A stretch of 64,000 nucleotides of DNA from Acidobacteriales bacterium 59-55 (GTDB lineage Bacteria; Acidobacteriota; Terriglobia; Terriglobales; Acidobacteriaceae). The position numbers and the translations under genes were made by a program. The stretch spans positions 229,428 through 293,427 of the forward strand of contig MKSV01000006.1 of the NCBI GenBank assembly GCA_001897435.1, given 5' to 3'. The notes below the pieces were generated by a model. The model did not search any database and had not been told where the DNA came from. It was given only the letters and a program-made list of their open reading frames with translations. Of the stretch, positions 54,093 to 63,872 are shown piece by piece; the first letter of the stretch is position 1, and every line of letters begins with the position of its first letter.

Positions 54093-55460
54093 CTATTCGT
54101 CCTGCGTGAGGCCGTACTTTTCCATGCGATAGATGAGCGTCCGGCGGCTGATGTCCAGATACTTTGCCGCGTGCGTCTGGTTGCCCTTGAAGCGCTCGAG
54201 CGCCCGCAGAATCAGCTCGCGCTCCACGCTCTCCAGGCTGATTCCCTCGTCGGGCAGGTCGAGCCGGAAGGACGAGACATCAGGCTGCACACGGCGAATC
54301 TCTTCGGGCAGGTCGTCTTCGCCAATGGATTTATGCGAACTGAGGACAAGAAGGCGCTCCAAGACGTTCTCCAGCTCGCGCACATTCCCCGGCCAGCGAT
54401 AGGCGACGAGGTGCGGCATGATCGACTCCGTCAATCGAACGCCGGAGATGCCGTGGCGTTCGGTCGCTTTTTGAAAGAGATACTCGACCAGTTCGGGAAT
54501 GTCCTCTTTGCGCTCGCGCAAGGGAGGAAGAAATAGAGGCACGACAGCAAGGCGATAGTAGAGATCTTCGCGGAAGGCGTCGTCTTCAATCATGGCCTGG
54601 AGGTTGCGATGCGTCGCCGCCAGGACGCGCACATTGACGCGGGTCGTCTCGGTCGAGCCGATGCGGGAGATCTCGCCCTGCTGTAGGACGCGCAGCAGCT
54701 TGACCTGTGCCTCGAGCGGCAGTTCGCCGATCTCGTCGAGGAAGAGCGTGCCGTCGTCGGCCTGTTCGATGCGGCCAGGGCGGCTGGCGTACGCGCCCGT
54801 AAAGGCTCCGCGCGTGTAGCCGAAGAGTTCCGCCTCAACGAGGTCGCGAGGAATTGCGCCGCAGTTGATGGTGACGAACGGCTTGTTTCTGCGTCGGCTG
54901 TTGTGGTGAATGGCACGGGCGAGAAGCTCCTTGCCGGTACCGGTCTCGCCGTGAATCAGGACGGTGGTGTCGTGCTGCGCAACGCGCGCGGCCTGATCGA
55001 GAACGCGAAGAAAACTTTTGGCGCGGCCGATGATGCTCTCGAATCCATAGCGCTGGTCGAGGGCGGAACGGAGCTGGCGAACTTCTTCAAGCAGCGCCTG
55101 CCGCTCCATGGCGCGGTTGACAACCAGCACCAGCGCCTCGAAGTCGAGCGGCTTGGTGACGTAATCGTAGGCTCCCATCTTCATGGCCTGCACGGCGGTC
55201 TCGACGGTGCCGAAAGCGGTGATGATGATGAGCGTGGGCGGGATCTCTTCGGCGGAGATGAGGCGCAGAAGCTCCAGGCCGCCGGTAGGCATCTTGAGAT
55301 CGGATATGACCAGTTGCGGCCGGATCTCGCGGAGCAGGTCGTAGGCCTCGGCACCGTCGGAGGCGAGCGTGACCTGGTAGCCGGCCTCTTCGAGCTGCAT
55401 CTTCATGACGCTGCGCAGGCTGCTGTCGTCGTCGACGACGAGAATGCGGTTGGAGCTCAT
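54093..55460 (-). CDS. NtrC-family sigma54-dependent response regulator
   Basis: 455 residues from the ATG at 55460, which overlaps the kinase stop by four bases. The frame stays open further upstream, but that part lies inside the kinase gene. The receiver is intact: ILVVDDDSS, Asp54 in VISDLKMPTGG, Lys in YDYVTKPLD. The AAA+ domain has GETGTGKE, GAFTGA and GTLFLDEIGEL. The Fis-type helix-turn-helix is at the end (LERFKGNQTHAAKYLDISRR). It should activate a sigma54 promoter when phosphorylated by the kinase encoded with it. The likely target is the divergent metal-type efflux operon, in the style of ZraSR or similar systems. Confidence 0.95.
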   Translation of the reverse strand: MSSNRILVVDDDSSLRSVMKMQLEEAGYQVTLASDGAEAYDLLREIRPQLVISDLKMPTGGLELLRLISAEEIPPTLIIITAFGTVETAVQAMKMGAYDYVTKPLDFEALVLVVNRAMERQALLEEVRQLRSALDQRYGFESIIGRAKSFLRVLDQAARVAQHDTTVLIHGETGTGKELLARAIHHNSRRRNKPFVTINCGAIPRDLVEAELFGYTRGAFTGAYASRPGRIEQADDGTLFLDEIGELPLEAQVKLLRVLQQGEISRIGSTETTRVNVRVLAATHRNLQAMIEDDAFREDLYYRLAVVPLFLPPLRERKEDIPELVEYLFQKATERHGISGVRLTESIMPHLVAYRWPGNVRELENVLERLLVLSSHKSIGEDDLPEEIRRVQPDVSSFRLDLPDEGISLESVERELILRALERFKGNQTHAAKYLDISRRTLIYRMEKYGLTQDE

Positions 55461-56581
55461 TGCAGAACGCTCGTTTCTCCGGGCTTCAAAGGCCGCTCCA
55501 GCGGAAGATCGATGCGAAAGGTCATTCCCTTGTCCGGATTGTGGGCGCTGGTCAGGAGGCCTCCGTGCTGTTCGATGATGTTGGCAGCAATGGCAAGCCC
55601 GAGACCGGTGCCGCTCTCCTTGGTGGTGAAGAAGGGATCGAAGATCTTCTCTTCCTGATCGGACGGGATTCCGCAGCCCTCGTCGCGGATGTCGATGTGC
55701 AAACGGTTCTGGACGCGGTACCCGCGAACGAAGACTGCTCCCCGGCCTTCGGTTGCCTGAACCGCATTGATGATGAGATTGAGCAGGACCTGCTTCAATT
55801 GCTCGGCATCGCACTCCATCTCACTGAGGCCGGGGGAGAGATCGAGGACAAGCTCCACCTCGCGCAGAACGGCGGCATGCCGAGCGAGGGTCGCGACGGA
55901 TTCGATCAGCGCGGCGGGCTGGATGCGCTGATATCGCGGCAGACGGGGGCGGGCGAAGTCGAGAAAGTTGGTGAGCAACTTGTTGAGCCGCTGCGACTCC
56001 TTGTCGAGGATGCCGAGACACTCGTCACGATTCTCTGCGGAGGCGTGGCCCCGTTTGAGAATACCGGCGGCGCCGGAGATGCTTGCCAGCGGATTGCGGA
56101 TCTCGTGCGCCAGGCTGGCGGCGAGCTGACCGGCTGCGGAGAGGCGCTCGGTCTTCTTCATCTGGTCAATCTTCTGGCGAAGCTCGGTGTAGACATGCTC
56201 CAGCTCGACCTTGGTCGCCTCGACGCGCATGCGCTGCACGCGCTCGCGGTCGGAGAGGAATCCGGCGATCAGGCCGGCCACGCCGAAGATGCTCAGCTCG
56301 ACGATCTGATCCTGCGCGTCCAGAGGCCATCGGCCGGAGTGACGCACAATGGCCGGGGCCTGCACGAACGCGGCGAAGAGAAGAGCCCATGCCGCTCCGC
56401 GCCAGCCGAAGAGCATGCCCGCCATCATAAGAGGAAGGAAGCTGAGATGATGCAGAACGTTGTGGGCCTCAACCGCGCGCGGCGGCGTGAACCAGGTGAC
56501 CACCGCCAGCAGAACGAGGAACACGGCAATGAATGCCGATTTCCAGCGCGCGCTCCGAAGGCTCGTCCAGTGCAGTGGCAT
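55457..56581 (-). CDS. NtrB-type sensor histidine kinase
   Basis: 374 residues if started at the ATG at 56581, which has an AAGGAG site three bases away (short spacing). The frame remains open to 56731, so a longer N terminus is possible. Three or four membrane segments (about 10-110) with little periplasmic sequence come first, then a coiled-coil linker. The H box is AASLAHEIRNPLASISGAAG, the N box LKQVLLNLIINAVQA, and the ATP lid FFTTKESGTGLGLAIAANII. It is the partner of the NtrC-type regulator (ATGA overlap). Its stimulus is unknown. Confidence 0.88.
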   Translation of the reverse strand: MPLHWTSLRSARWKSAFIAVFLVLLAVVTWFTPPRAVEAHNVLHHLSFLPLMMAGMLFGWRGAAWALLFAAFVQAPAIVRHSGRWPLDAQDQIVELSIFGVAGLIAGFLSDRERVQRMRVEATKVELEHVYTELRQKIDQMKKTERLSAAGQLAASLAHEIRNPLASISGAAGILKRGHASAENRDECLGILDKESQRLNKLLTNFLDFARPRLPRYQRIQPAALIESVATLARHAAVLREVELVLDLSPGLSEMECDAEQLKQVLLNLIINAVQATEGRGAVFVRGYRVQNRLHIDIRDEGCGIPSDQEEKIFDPFFTTKESGTGLGLAIAANIIEQHGGLLTSAHNPDKGMTFRIDLPLERPLKPGETSVLQ

Positions 56582-56775
56582 CTTCTCCTTATTCTGCCAC
56601 GCGATGCCGGGCGCAGCGTCGACAGGCCGGTCGGGAAGAATCAGGTCCGCTGTTGCCGTGGCTGAATACCAGGTGTGCATTCGCAGACTATGTAGCAATC
56701 CGGTGTCCATCCCGCAAACTGCTAAACGCACGCGCTACACGCCAGGCCGCTTGTACCATAACGTACATCTGTCGG

Positions 56776-56807
56776 GGCGCGGGTGTCCCGAATGGGACAC
56801 CCGCGCC
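56776..56807. repeat. Perfect 14-bp palindrome between divergent operons
   Basis: GGCGCGGGTGTCCC (56776-56789) and GGGACACCCGCGCC (56794-56807) are exact reverse complements separated by GAAT. No T-tract follows, so it is not a typical terminator. It lies in the promoter region shared by the NtrB-type kinase and the efflux operon, about 32 bp upstream of a sigma54-like site, so an activator-binding site is plausible. Confidence 0.75.
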
Positions 56808-56838
56808 GCTAAAAGCCGCTATATCCGAGGTTTTGCTT

Positions 56839-56854
56839 TGGCCGCTCGAATGCA
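56839..56854 (+). promoter_or_regulatory. Weak sigma54-like promoter before the metal-type efflux operon
   Basis: TGGCCGCTCGAATGCA has GG (56840-56841) and GC (56852-56853) ten bases apart and about 8 of 12 consensus matches. The predicted start of transcription would be almost at the GTG start codon (56867), leaving little room for a leader, which weakens the call. Confidence 0.25.
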
Positions 56855-56866
56855 TATCGAACAGAT

Positions 56867-58195
56867 GTGTACCTTCGATTGATTGCACCTTTGATCCTGT
56901 TCACGACCTGCTGCGGGCTATCCGCTCAGACCGTGGTCCTGCCTGCTTCCCCCGGCTCGTCTTTGCCGTCGGCACCCGCCCCGCCCGTGGCCAAGCCTGC
57001 GGGCGATGGACCACCGCAGCCGCTTACGCTTGCCGAGGCACTGGCGCTGGCAGAAAGAAATAATCCTCGCCTTCAGGGAGCCGCTGCCCGGCTGGCGCGT
57101 GCAAATGCCGCGACCCGGACCGCGAAGGCATACACCAATCCAGAGGTGGAGCTCTTTGCCGGACACCAGAGCGCACTCAAAGTTGCCACGCCGGGACCGC
57201 CGGGGCTGTTGCAGCACTATGCCGTCTCACAAGCGCTGGAGATTCCCTCGGAGCGGCGCAGCCGGCTGAAGGTTGCCGAGTTGGCGCGCACTGGCAGCGA
57301 ATTTTCGCAGGATAGCGTGAAGATCGCGGTAGTGGCGGACGTGAAGCAGAACTTCTATGACGTGATTCGCCGCAAGGAGAAGATCACGTATGCGGAACAG
57401 AACCTGGCTCTGGTGGAAGACCTGCGACGGCGCGTGGAGGTCGAAGTTCGAACCGGCGAAAAGGGCCGCCTGGAGTTGACTCGAGCCGAGGCGGAACTCG
57501 CGCGAGCCGAGTTCATGGTCCGCAGCGCGCAGATCGAGTTGGCCAACTCCATCGCGGTGCTGCGCGCCGTCATCGCTGCTCCTCCGGATGAGAACATCGA
57601 TCCACAGGGCACGTTCGAGCCGCCGGTCCACCTGCTGCCGTTGCGCGAGCTGAGGGAGCAGGTGCTGAAAAACTATCCGGTGCTACAGCAGTCGCGCACC
57701 GACGTGCAGCAGGCCGAAGCTACGCTGGAGCATCAGCGCGCCCTGCGCGTGCCTCGGCCAGTCTTCTACGGGGAGTACGAGCACCAGCCAGACCTCTCGT
57801 TCTGGCGTACCGGTGTGACCATACCGCTGCCGCTGTGGGACCGTCGCAAGGGACAGATCGCGGAGTCGCAGGCGGCGATTCGCGAGGCAACCGCCACCCG
57901 CGACGAGCGTCAACTGGAGATCATCGCCGGCCTGGAACGCGCCTATGAGCAGTACCAACTTGCCGACCAGCAGGTGACGTCTCTCCAGGCGGGTTCGCTG
58001 CACGAGGCGGAGAGTGCGGTGGACGCGGCACAGGCCGCCTATCACTTCGGCGAGCGCGGCATTGTGGAAGTGCTCGATGCGCAGCGCGTGCTGCAGAGTG
58101 TCCGCGACGACCTGTTGAATGCGCGGTTTGCGCGCCAGTCCGCACTCATTGACCTTGAAACACTTGGCGCAGTCACACCGGGAGGACAGCCTTGA
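56867..58195 (+). CDS. TolC-family outer membrane channel of metal-type RND system (CzcC-like)
   Basis: 442 residues from GTG 56867; the nearby ATG (56865) is out of frame. Signal peptide MYLRLIAPLILFTTCCGLSAQ, then a Pro-rich segment, then LTLAEALALAERNNPRLQGA, the usual first helix of the CzcC/TolC family. The central half has long Ala/Glu/Arg helices (LTRAEAELARAEFMVRSAQ), and the end has FGERGIVEVLDAQRVLQSV, the family signature. It is the first gene of a CBA-type operon. The stop overlaps the adaptor start by three bases. Confidence 0.88.
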   Translation: MYLRLIAPLILFTTCCGLSAQTVVLPASPGSSLPSAPAPPVAKPAGDGPPQPLTLAEALALAERNNPRLQGAAARLARANAATRTAKAYTNPEVELFAGHQSALKVATPGPPGLLQHYAVSQALEIPSERRSRLKVAELARTGSEFSQDSVKIAVVADVKQNFYDVIRRKEKITYAEQNLALVEDLRRRVEVEVRTGEKGRLELTRAEAELARAEFMVRSAQIELANSIAVLRAVIAAPPDENIDPQGTFEPPVHLLPLRELREQVLKNYPVLQQSRTDVQQAEATLEHQRALRVPRPVFYGEYEHQPDLSFWRTGVTIPLPLWDRRKGQIAESQAAIREATATRDERQLEIIAGLERAYEQYQLADQQVTSLQAGSLHEAESAVDAAQAAYHFGERGIVEVLDAQRVLQSVRDDLLNARFARQSALIDLETLGAVTPGGQP

Positions 58196-59400
58196 TCGCA
58201 ACTCACATTTCAATCCGGGGAAAAGAAGCGGGCAACTTTCGCGCCTCTTTCCGCCTTGTCGCACTGTTTACCTGCCTCGTTGCGCTGGCTGTCGCCATCG
58301 GCTGCAACAAGACGAAGGCAACCGCGGAGCAAAGCTCTGCCGCCGTGAATCCCGACGAGGTAACGGTCGATTCCGCGCTGGCGTCGCATCTGAAGATCGG
58401 TGAACCGCAGGTGCATGAGGTTGCCAACTCACTCCAGGTGGCAGCCCGTATCGAGACGGATGCAAGCCGCGTGGCGCGCATCGGATCGCCGGTTCCTGGA
58501 CGCATTATCAAGCTGCTGGTGATGGAAGGGCAGAACGTCCGCAAAGGCGCGGCGATGGCGACGCTGCACAGCACGGACCTGTCGGACACTCAGTTTGCGT
58601 TCATCAAGGCATACTCGCAGCGCGGCCTCGCCGAACAGGCGACCAAGCGCGCCGATGAACTGGTGAAGGCCGACGTGATCGGCAGCGCGGAGGTAGAGAA
58701 GCGGCGTGCAGAGCTTTTGCAGGCGAGCGCGGAGGCCTCCGCATTTCGTACCCAGCTGCATGGACTGGGCATGACCGATGCCGCGATCAAAAAGCTGGAG
58801 GCGACGCGCCAGTTGAACGCGGACTACCCGGTTGTAGCTTCTATCTCCGGCACCGTGCTGGAGCGCAAGGTGACCATCGGGCAGATCGTGCAGCCGGCGG
58901 AGCTTGCCTTCCTGGTCGCCGATCTCTCGAATGTGTGGCTGGTCGCGGACGTGCCAGAAGAGAGCGCGGGCAGACTGCATAAAGGAATGCGCGTCATCGT
59001 CAACATCCCTTCCCTGCCTGACGAAAAAGTGGAGGGCAAGCTCTCGTATGTGTCGCCCGTCGTCGATCCGGCGACGCGGACGGTGCAGGTGAGGATGGAC
59101 CTGCCGAATCCGCACGGCATCTTCAAGCCGGCGATGCTCGCCAGCATGACCTTTGTAGATCACAGCGACCAGCGGACCACAATTCCATCGGCGGCAGTGG
59201 TGCGCGAAAACAACAAGGACCATGTCTTTATCCAACTGACAAAGGACAAGTTTGTGCTGCGCGAGGTCGTCCTCGGGCCGGAGTACGGCGATGAGTATGT
59301 TCTCGAAAGCGGCGTGAATCCGGGAGAAAAGATCGTTCTCGACGGTACGTTCCACCTGAACAATCAGCGCAAGCAGAACGCAATTAAAGGGGACGCGTAG
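58192..59400 (+). CDS. RND periplasmic adaptor of metal-type system (CzcB-like)
   Basis: 402 residues from TTG 58192, supported by GGAGGA (58181-58186) six bases upstream. A hydrophobic signal (about 25-40) ends in a lipobox-like VAIGCNK, so it may be a lipoprotein. Barrel-sandwich halves appear as IGSPVPGRIIKLLVMEGQNV and PVVASISGTVLERKVTIGQI; VWLVADVPEESAGRLHKGM starts the barrel. The terminal segment (GPEYGDEYVLESGVNPGEKI) is typical of CzcB/CusB adaptors. No His-rich N-terminal metal-binding stretch is seen, so the metal cannot be named. Confidence 0.9.
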   Translation: MIATHISIRGKEAGNFRASFRLVALFTCLVALAVAIGCNKTKATAEQSSAAVNPDEVTVDSALASHLKIGEPQVHEVANSLQVAARIETDASRVARIGSPVPGRIIKLLVMEGQNVRKGAAMATLHSTDLSDTQFAFIKAYSQRGLAEQATKRADELVKADVIGSAEVEKRRAELLQASAEASAFRTQLHGLGMTDAAIKKLEATRQLNADYPVVASISGTVLERKVTIGQIVQPAELAFLVADLSNVWLVADVPEESAGRLHKGMRVIVNIPSLPDEKVEGKLSYVSPVVDPATRTVQVRMDLPNPHGIFKPAMLASMTFVDHSDQRTTIPSAAVVRENNKDHVFIQLTKDKFVLREVVLGPEYGDEYVLESGVNPGEKIVLDGTFHLNNQRKQNAIKGDA

Positions 59401-59403
59401 CCG

Positions 59404-62400
59404 ATGCTGGAATCTATTGTCCGCGCAGCATTGAAGCACCGCCTCATCCTTGTGGTCGTGGCCGCAGTTCTTTGCGGCTTCGGCATCAACGCTGCGCAAC
59501 GGCTGGCGGTCGACGCGTTTCCGGATGTGACGAATATCCAGGTGCAGATTGCGACGGAAGCTCCGGGCAAGTCGCCGGAGGAGGTCGAGCGTTCGATCAC
59601 CATCCCGGTCGAGATTGCGATGACTGGGCTACCGGGCATGACTGACATGCGCTCGCTGATCAAGCCGGGCCTTTCGCTCACCACGCTGGTCTTTGAAGAC
59701 GGCCGCGACCTCTACCAGGAGCGGCAGATGGTGTCGGAGCGGCTGAGCGAGTTGCGTGACAAGATGCCCGCCGGCGTGACGCCAGTGCTTGCCCCCATCG
59801 CCAACGCTCTGGGAGAGGTGTATCAATATACGCTCGAAGCGCCGGGCGACGGCGACCATCCGCTTACGGTGCAGGAGTTGACCGAGCGGCGCACGGTGCA
59901 GGACTGGGTGGTCCGTCCGCTGCTGCGCTCGATTGCTGGAGTCGCCGAGATTAATTCGACTGGCGGCTACGTGAAGCAGTACGAGACGCTGGTCAATCCT
60001 CAGAAGTTGCGCTACTACAACCTGACCCTCAGCGACGTGCGCAATGCGCTGGCCAACAACAATGCGAATGCCGGCGGCGGCATTCTGCCGCATCACGCGG
60101 AGCAGTATCTGATCCGTTCGGTCGGGCTGATTCGCAACCTCGATGACATTCGCAATATCGTGCTGAAGGAATCGGGCGCAACGCCTATCTATATTCGCGA
60201 TGTGGCGGATGTGCGGATGGGCACTGAGGTTCGCTACGGCGCCATGGTGAAGAATGGCTTCACGGAAGCGACCGGAGGAGTCGTCCTGATGACGGCTGGC
60301 GGCAACGCCAAGGAGATCGTCAGCCGCGTGAAGGCGCGGGTTGCGGAGATCAACGCCAAACACATGATTCCCGGCGGTCTGCGCATCACTCCCTACTACG
60401 ACCGCTCGCAGCTTGTCGATGCGGCCATTCATACGGTTGCGGAGGTGCTTGCCGAGGGCATCCTCTTCGTCATCGTCGTACTCTTCCTGTTCCTCGGCGA
60501 TGTACGGTCGAGCCTGATCGTGAGCGCGAACCTGGTGCTGACGCCGCTGCTGACGTTCCTGGTGATGAACAAGCTGGGCATGACCGCAAACCTGATGTCG
60601 CTGGGCGGTCTTGCCATTGCTATCGGCTTGATGGTGGATGGATCGGTGGTCGTGGTCGAAAATGTCTTTGCGAAGTTCAGCCACGCCCGGCACTCGGGCC
60701 ACGGCGTCACGACGGTGCTGGATAAGCTGAGGCTCACCTTCAGTGCGGTGGCGGAAGTTGCAACGCCAGTCGTCTTCGGCGTCGCCATCATTATCCTCGT
60801 CTTTCTTCCGCTCATGACGCTCGAAGGCATGGAAGGCAAGATGTTTGCGCCGTTGGCCTACACCATCGCGATTGCGCTCGGCATCTCGCTGGTACTTTCT
60901 CTGACAATCTCTCCGGTGCTCTCTTCCTACATGCTGAAGGGCGGCTCCGAGGAAGACACATGGCTGGTGCGCCACATACGCCAGCCCTACAACCGGCTGC
61001 TCGATTGGGCACTATCGCGGCGCAAAACCACCGTCGTCTCGGTCGCCGTCCTCTTCCTCGTTTCACTAAGTCTGTTCCCATTTCTCGGCACGGCGTTCAT
61101 TCCCGAGATGCAGGAGGGCACGCTGTCGCCGAATGGTGACCGGGTGCCGAATATCTCGCTGGCTGAATCGCTCAAGATGGAGATGCAGATGCAGAACATC
61201 GTCCTGAAGGTCCCGGGCGTAAAGAGCGTGGTCTCGCGCCTGGGACGCGGCGAATCACCTGCCGACCCGGCCGGTCCGAATGAGGCAGACGTGATGGCAT
61301 CGCTTACGCCATATGATGAGCGGCCGAGAGGCATGACGCAGGAGAGTATCGCCGACCAGGTGCGTAAGGGGCTTGCGGTGATTCCCGGCATCAACCTTGT
61401 GATGTCGCAGCCTATCTCGGACCGCGTGGATGAGATGGTTTCCGGCGTACGTGCCGATGTTGCGGTGATGCTGTACGGCGACGACCTGGACGTGCTCGTA
61501 GAAAAGGCGGGCGAGATCGCCAGTGTTGCCAACAACGTGCGCGGCACGCAGGATACGCGCGTCGATCGCATCGGGGGCCAGCAGTATCTGAACATCAACA
61601 TCGCCCGCGGTGCAATTGCTCGTTACGGGCTGAACGCCGCCGACGTGAACGAGGTGATCGAGACGGCCATCGCCGGGAAGTCGGCCACGGAGATCTACGA
61701 GGGAGAGCGGCGCTTCAAGGCGGTAGTTCGCCTGCCCGAGGATCTTCGCGACAGCATCGCGGATATTCGTGAACTGCAGATCAGCTCGCCGGACGGGCCG
61801 AAGATTCCACTCGAGGATTTAGCCAAAATTGACGTTGTCGAAGGCCCGGCGCTCATCAACCGCAGCATGGGCAAACGCCGCATCGTCGTTGGCGTCAACG
61901 TGCAGGACCGCGACCTGGGCGGCTTTGTGGCCGAGTTGCAGAAGAAGGTCGAGCAACGGGTGCAGCTACCGGCGGGCTACTCAATCGAGTGGGGCGGCCA
62001 GTTTCACAACATGCAGCGCGCGCTGCACCACCTGATGATTATTGTCCCCATCACGATTGCGGCGATCTTCTTCCTCCTCTTCATTCTCTTCAAGTCGGTC
62101 CGTTTTGCCGCGCTGATTATTACGGTGTTACCGCTGGCTTCGATCGGCGGCATTGTCGGGCTTTATCTCACCGGAGAGTACCTCTCCGTCCCGGCCTCGG
62201 TCGGCTTCATCGCACTCTGGGGCATCGCAGTGCTGAACGGCGTGGTGCTGGTGTCGTACATCCGCAAGCTCCGCGAAGACGGGATGGGGCAGGACGCGGC
62301 GATTCTTGAAGGAACGCGACTGCGGTTCCGCCCGGTGATGATGACGGCGACGGTGGCCGCGCTGGGCCTGGTTCCGTTCCTGTTCGCAACCGGGCCAGGC

Positions 62401-62544
62401 TCGGAGATACAACGGCCGCTGGCGATTGTGGTGATTGGAGGGTTGCTGAGTTCTACTCTGCTGACGCTTGTTCTGTTGCCGGTGGTATACGGATTCTTTG
62501 AGGGGAAGGCCGCGCCAACCCCGCATGAGCATCATGATTTCTGA
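59404..62544 (+). CDS. RND efflux permease, heavy-metal (CzcA/CusA) family
   Basis: 1046 residues with twelve membrane segments. LAVDAFPDVTNIQVQIATEA near the N terminus, then QMVSERLSELRDKMPAGVTP, and QPISDRVDEMVSGVRADVAV in the second periplasmic loop are typical of the heavy-metal efflux branch. TM4 reads GGLAIAIGLMVDGSVVVVEN, with a single Asp plus the Glu, closer to CusA than to CzcA, whose TM4 has an additional Asp. It would export a metal cation from periplasm or cytoplasm through the channel encoded at 56867. The substrate (Cu/Ag, or Zn/Co/Cd/Ni) cannot be settled from this sequence. It is three bases after the adaptor gene. Confidence 0.92.
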   Translation: MLESIVRAALKHRLILVVVAAVLCGFGINAAQRLAVDAFPDVTNIQVQIATEAPGKSPEEVERSITIPVEIAMTGLPGMTDMRSLIKPGLSLTTLVFEDGRDLYQERQMVSERLSELRDKMPAGVTPVLAPIANALGEVYQYTLEAPGDGDHPLTVQELTERRTVQDWVVRPLLRSIAGVAEINSTGGYVKQYETLVNPQKLRYYNLTLSDVRNALANNNANAGGGILPHHAEQYLIRSVGLIRNLDDIRNIVLKESGATPIYIRDVADVRMGTEVRYGAMVKNGFTEATGGVVLMTAGGNAKEIVSRVKARVAEINAKHMIPGGLRITPYYDRSQLVDAAIHTVAEVLAEGILFVIVVLFLFLGDVRSSLIVSANLVLTPLLTFLVMNKLGMTANLMSLGGLAIAIGLMVDGSVVVVENVFAKFSHARHSGHGVTTVLDKLRLTFSAVAEVATPVVFGVAIIILVFLPLMTLEGMEGKMFAPLAYTIAIALGISLVLSLTISPVLSSYMLKGGSEEDTWLVRHIRQPYNRLLDWALSRRKTTVVSVAVLFLVSLSLFPFLGTAFIPEMQEGTLSPNGDRVPNISLAESLKMEMQMQNIVLKVPGVKSVVSRLGRGESPADPAGPNEADVMASLTPYDERPRGMTQESIADQVRKGLAVIPGINLVMSQPISDRVDEMVSGVRADVAVMLYGDDLDVLVEKAGEIASVANNVRGTQDTRVDRIGGQQYLNINIARGAIARYGLNAADVNEVIETAIAGKSATEIYEGERRFKAVVRLPEDLRDSIADIRELQISSPDGPKIPLEDLAKIDVVEGPALINRSMGKRRIVVGVNVQDRDLGGFVAELQKKVEQRVQLPAGYSIEWGGQFHNMQRALHHLMIIVPITIAAIFFLLFILFKSVRFAALIITVLPLASIGGIVGLYLTGEYLSVPASVGFIALWGIAVLNGVVLVSYIRKLREDGMGQDAAILEGTRLRFRPVMMTATVAALGLVPFLFATGPGSEIQRPLAIVVIGGLLSSTLLTLVLLPVVYGFFEGKAAPTPHEHHDF

Positions 62545-62584
62545 GTGCCCCTCACGGAGGGCGACTGAAGCAGAGACCGTGCCG

Positions 62585-63622
62585 CTACTTCGTTCCTTCG
62601 CGCGCGCCCTTCCAGAGATCAACGCCGCCTTCCTGCGCCTGAGCGTCGATGGCCTTCAGCTCGGCGTCGGTGAACTGGAGCTTTTGCATCGCGTCGAGCG
62701 AGTTGTCGAGCTGCTCCACGTTGCGCGATCCAATCAGCGCCGAGGTGACGCGCGGGTCGCGGAGCACCCAGGCGATCGCCATCTGCGCCAAAGTCTGGCC
62801 GCGTCCCTGTGCAATCTCGTTGAGCACGCGCACCCGCTTCAGATTCTCTTCGGCGAGATGTGCTTTCTGGAGCGAACCCTCTGTAGCGGCACGTGACTGC
62901 TTCGGCACTCCGTTCAGGTATTTATTGGTAAGCAGCCCCTGGGCCAGCGGGGAGAATGCGATGCAGCCTGCGCCGAGTTCCTCCAGCGTGTCGAGCAATC
63001 CTCTCTCGATCCAGCGATTGAACATCGAGTACGACGGCTGATGAATCAACAGCGGTACACCTTCGCTCTTGAGAATCCGCGCCGCCTCCCGCGCCGCCTC
63101 CGGGCTGTAGGACGAGATGCCCACATAGAGAGCCTTGCCCTGTCGAACCGCATGGGCGAGCGCTCCCATCGTCTCTTCGAGCGGCGTCTCGGGCGAGGGA
63201 CGGTGCGAGTAGAAGATATCGACGTATTCAACGCCGATGCGCTTCAGGCTCTCGTCGAGCGAGGCGAGCAGGTACTTGCGCGAGCCCCCGATGCCGTAGG
63301 GGCCGGGCCACATATCCCATCCGGCCTTCGATGAGATGACCAGCTCGTTGCGGTGATCACGAAGGTCCTTTTGCAGGATGAGGCCGAAGTTCTCTTCGGC
63401 CGATCCGTACGGTGGGCCGTAGTTGTTGGCGAGATCGAAGTGCGTAACTCCCCGGTCAAATGCCCGGCGAACCATTGCCCGGCCGGTTTCAAAGACGTCG
63501 GCGCCGCCGAAGTTCTGCCATAAACCGAGCGATACCGGGGGCAATACCAACCCCGATTTGCCGCACCGCCGGAACTGCGCTCCATCATACCGTTTTGCAT
63601 CAGCTACATAACTCATCTGCAT
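62585..63622 (-). CDS. Aldo/keto reductase, YghZ (L-glyceraldehyde-3-phosphate reductase)-like
   Basis: 345 residues. The AKR catalytic tetrad is visible: Asp and Tyr in THFDLANNYGPP, Lys in VISSKAGWDMWPG and His in FYSHRPSPETPLEE. The C-terminal cofactor region has SALIGSRNVEQLDNS, where Arg/Asn contact NADPH. The insertion around GWDMWPGPYGIGGSRKYL is characteristic of the YghZ/GPR subfamily, which reduces L-glyceraldehyde 3-phosphate and other aldehydes. A second ATG two codons in (63616) is an equally possible start. The neighbour beyond the 250-bp gap is an aldehyde dehydrogenase, fitting a shared aldehyde-handling theme. Confidence 0.88.
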   Translation of the reverse strand: MQMSYVADAKRYDGAQFRRCGKSGLVLPPVSLGLWQNFGGADVFETGRAMVRRAFDRGVTHFDLANNYGPPYGSAEENFGLILQKDLRDHRNELVISSKAGWDMWPGPYGIGGSRKYLLASLDESLKRIGVEYVDIFYSHRPSPETPLEETMGALAHAVRQGKALYVGISSYSPEAAREAARILKSEGVPLLIHQPSYSMFNRWIERGLLDTLEELGAGCIAFSPLAQGLLTNKYLNGVPKQSRAATEGSLQKAHLAEENLKRVRVLNEIAQGRGQTLAQMAIAWVLRDPRVTSALIGSRNVEQLDNSLDAMQKLQFTDAELKAIDAQAQEGGVDLWKGAREGTK

Positions 63623-63872
63623 GCCTTTCCATTTCTTCGCTCCGCTGCTGGAGCCAACTCAGACTTGTCGCCCTCTAAAAAGTATTTCACAGCAGCTAAA
63701 TGGGCTTAATCCCGGCCAAATTGGGGTAAATTCCATGTGTTCATGGTATCGAACAGCAGAGTTGCAAGTCCTGACCCAGCCGGTGTAGTGTTGCTAGCCT
63801 CAGGCAGAGTGATCTTCGGCGACCATCACGAATGCCGCATCCAGACGTCAAATACTGAAGGAGTCAAGCCCC

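Noticed and set aside
59629..60975. 448-codon minus-strand frame antisense to the metal-type permease
   Set aside because: It is the antisense shadow of a highly conserved RND permease and has no domain of its own.
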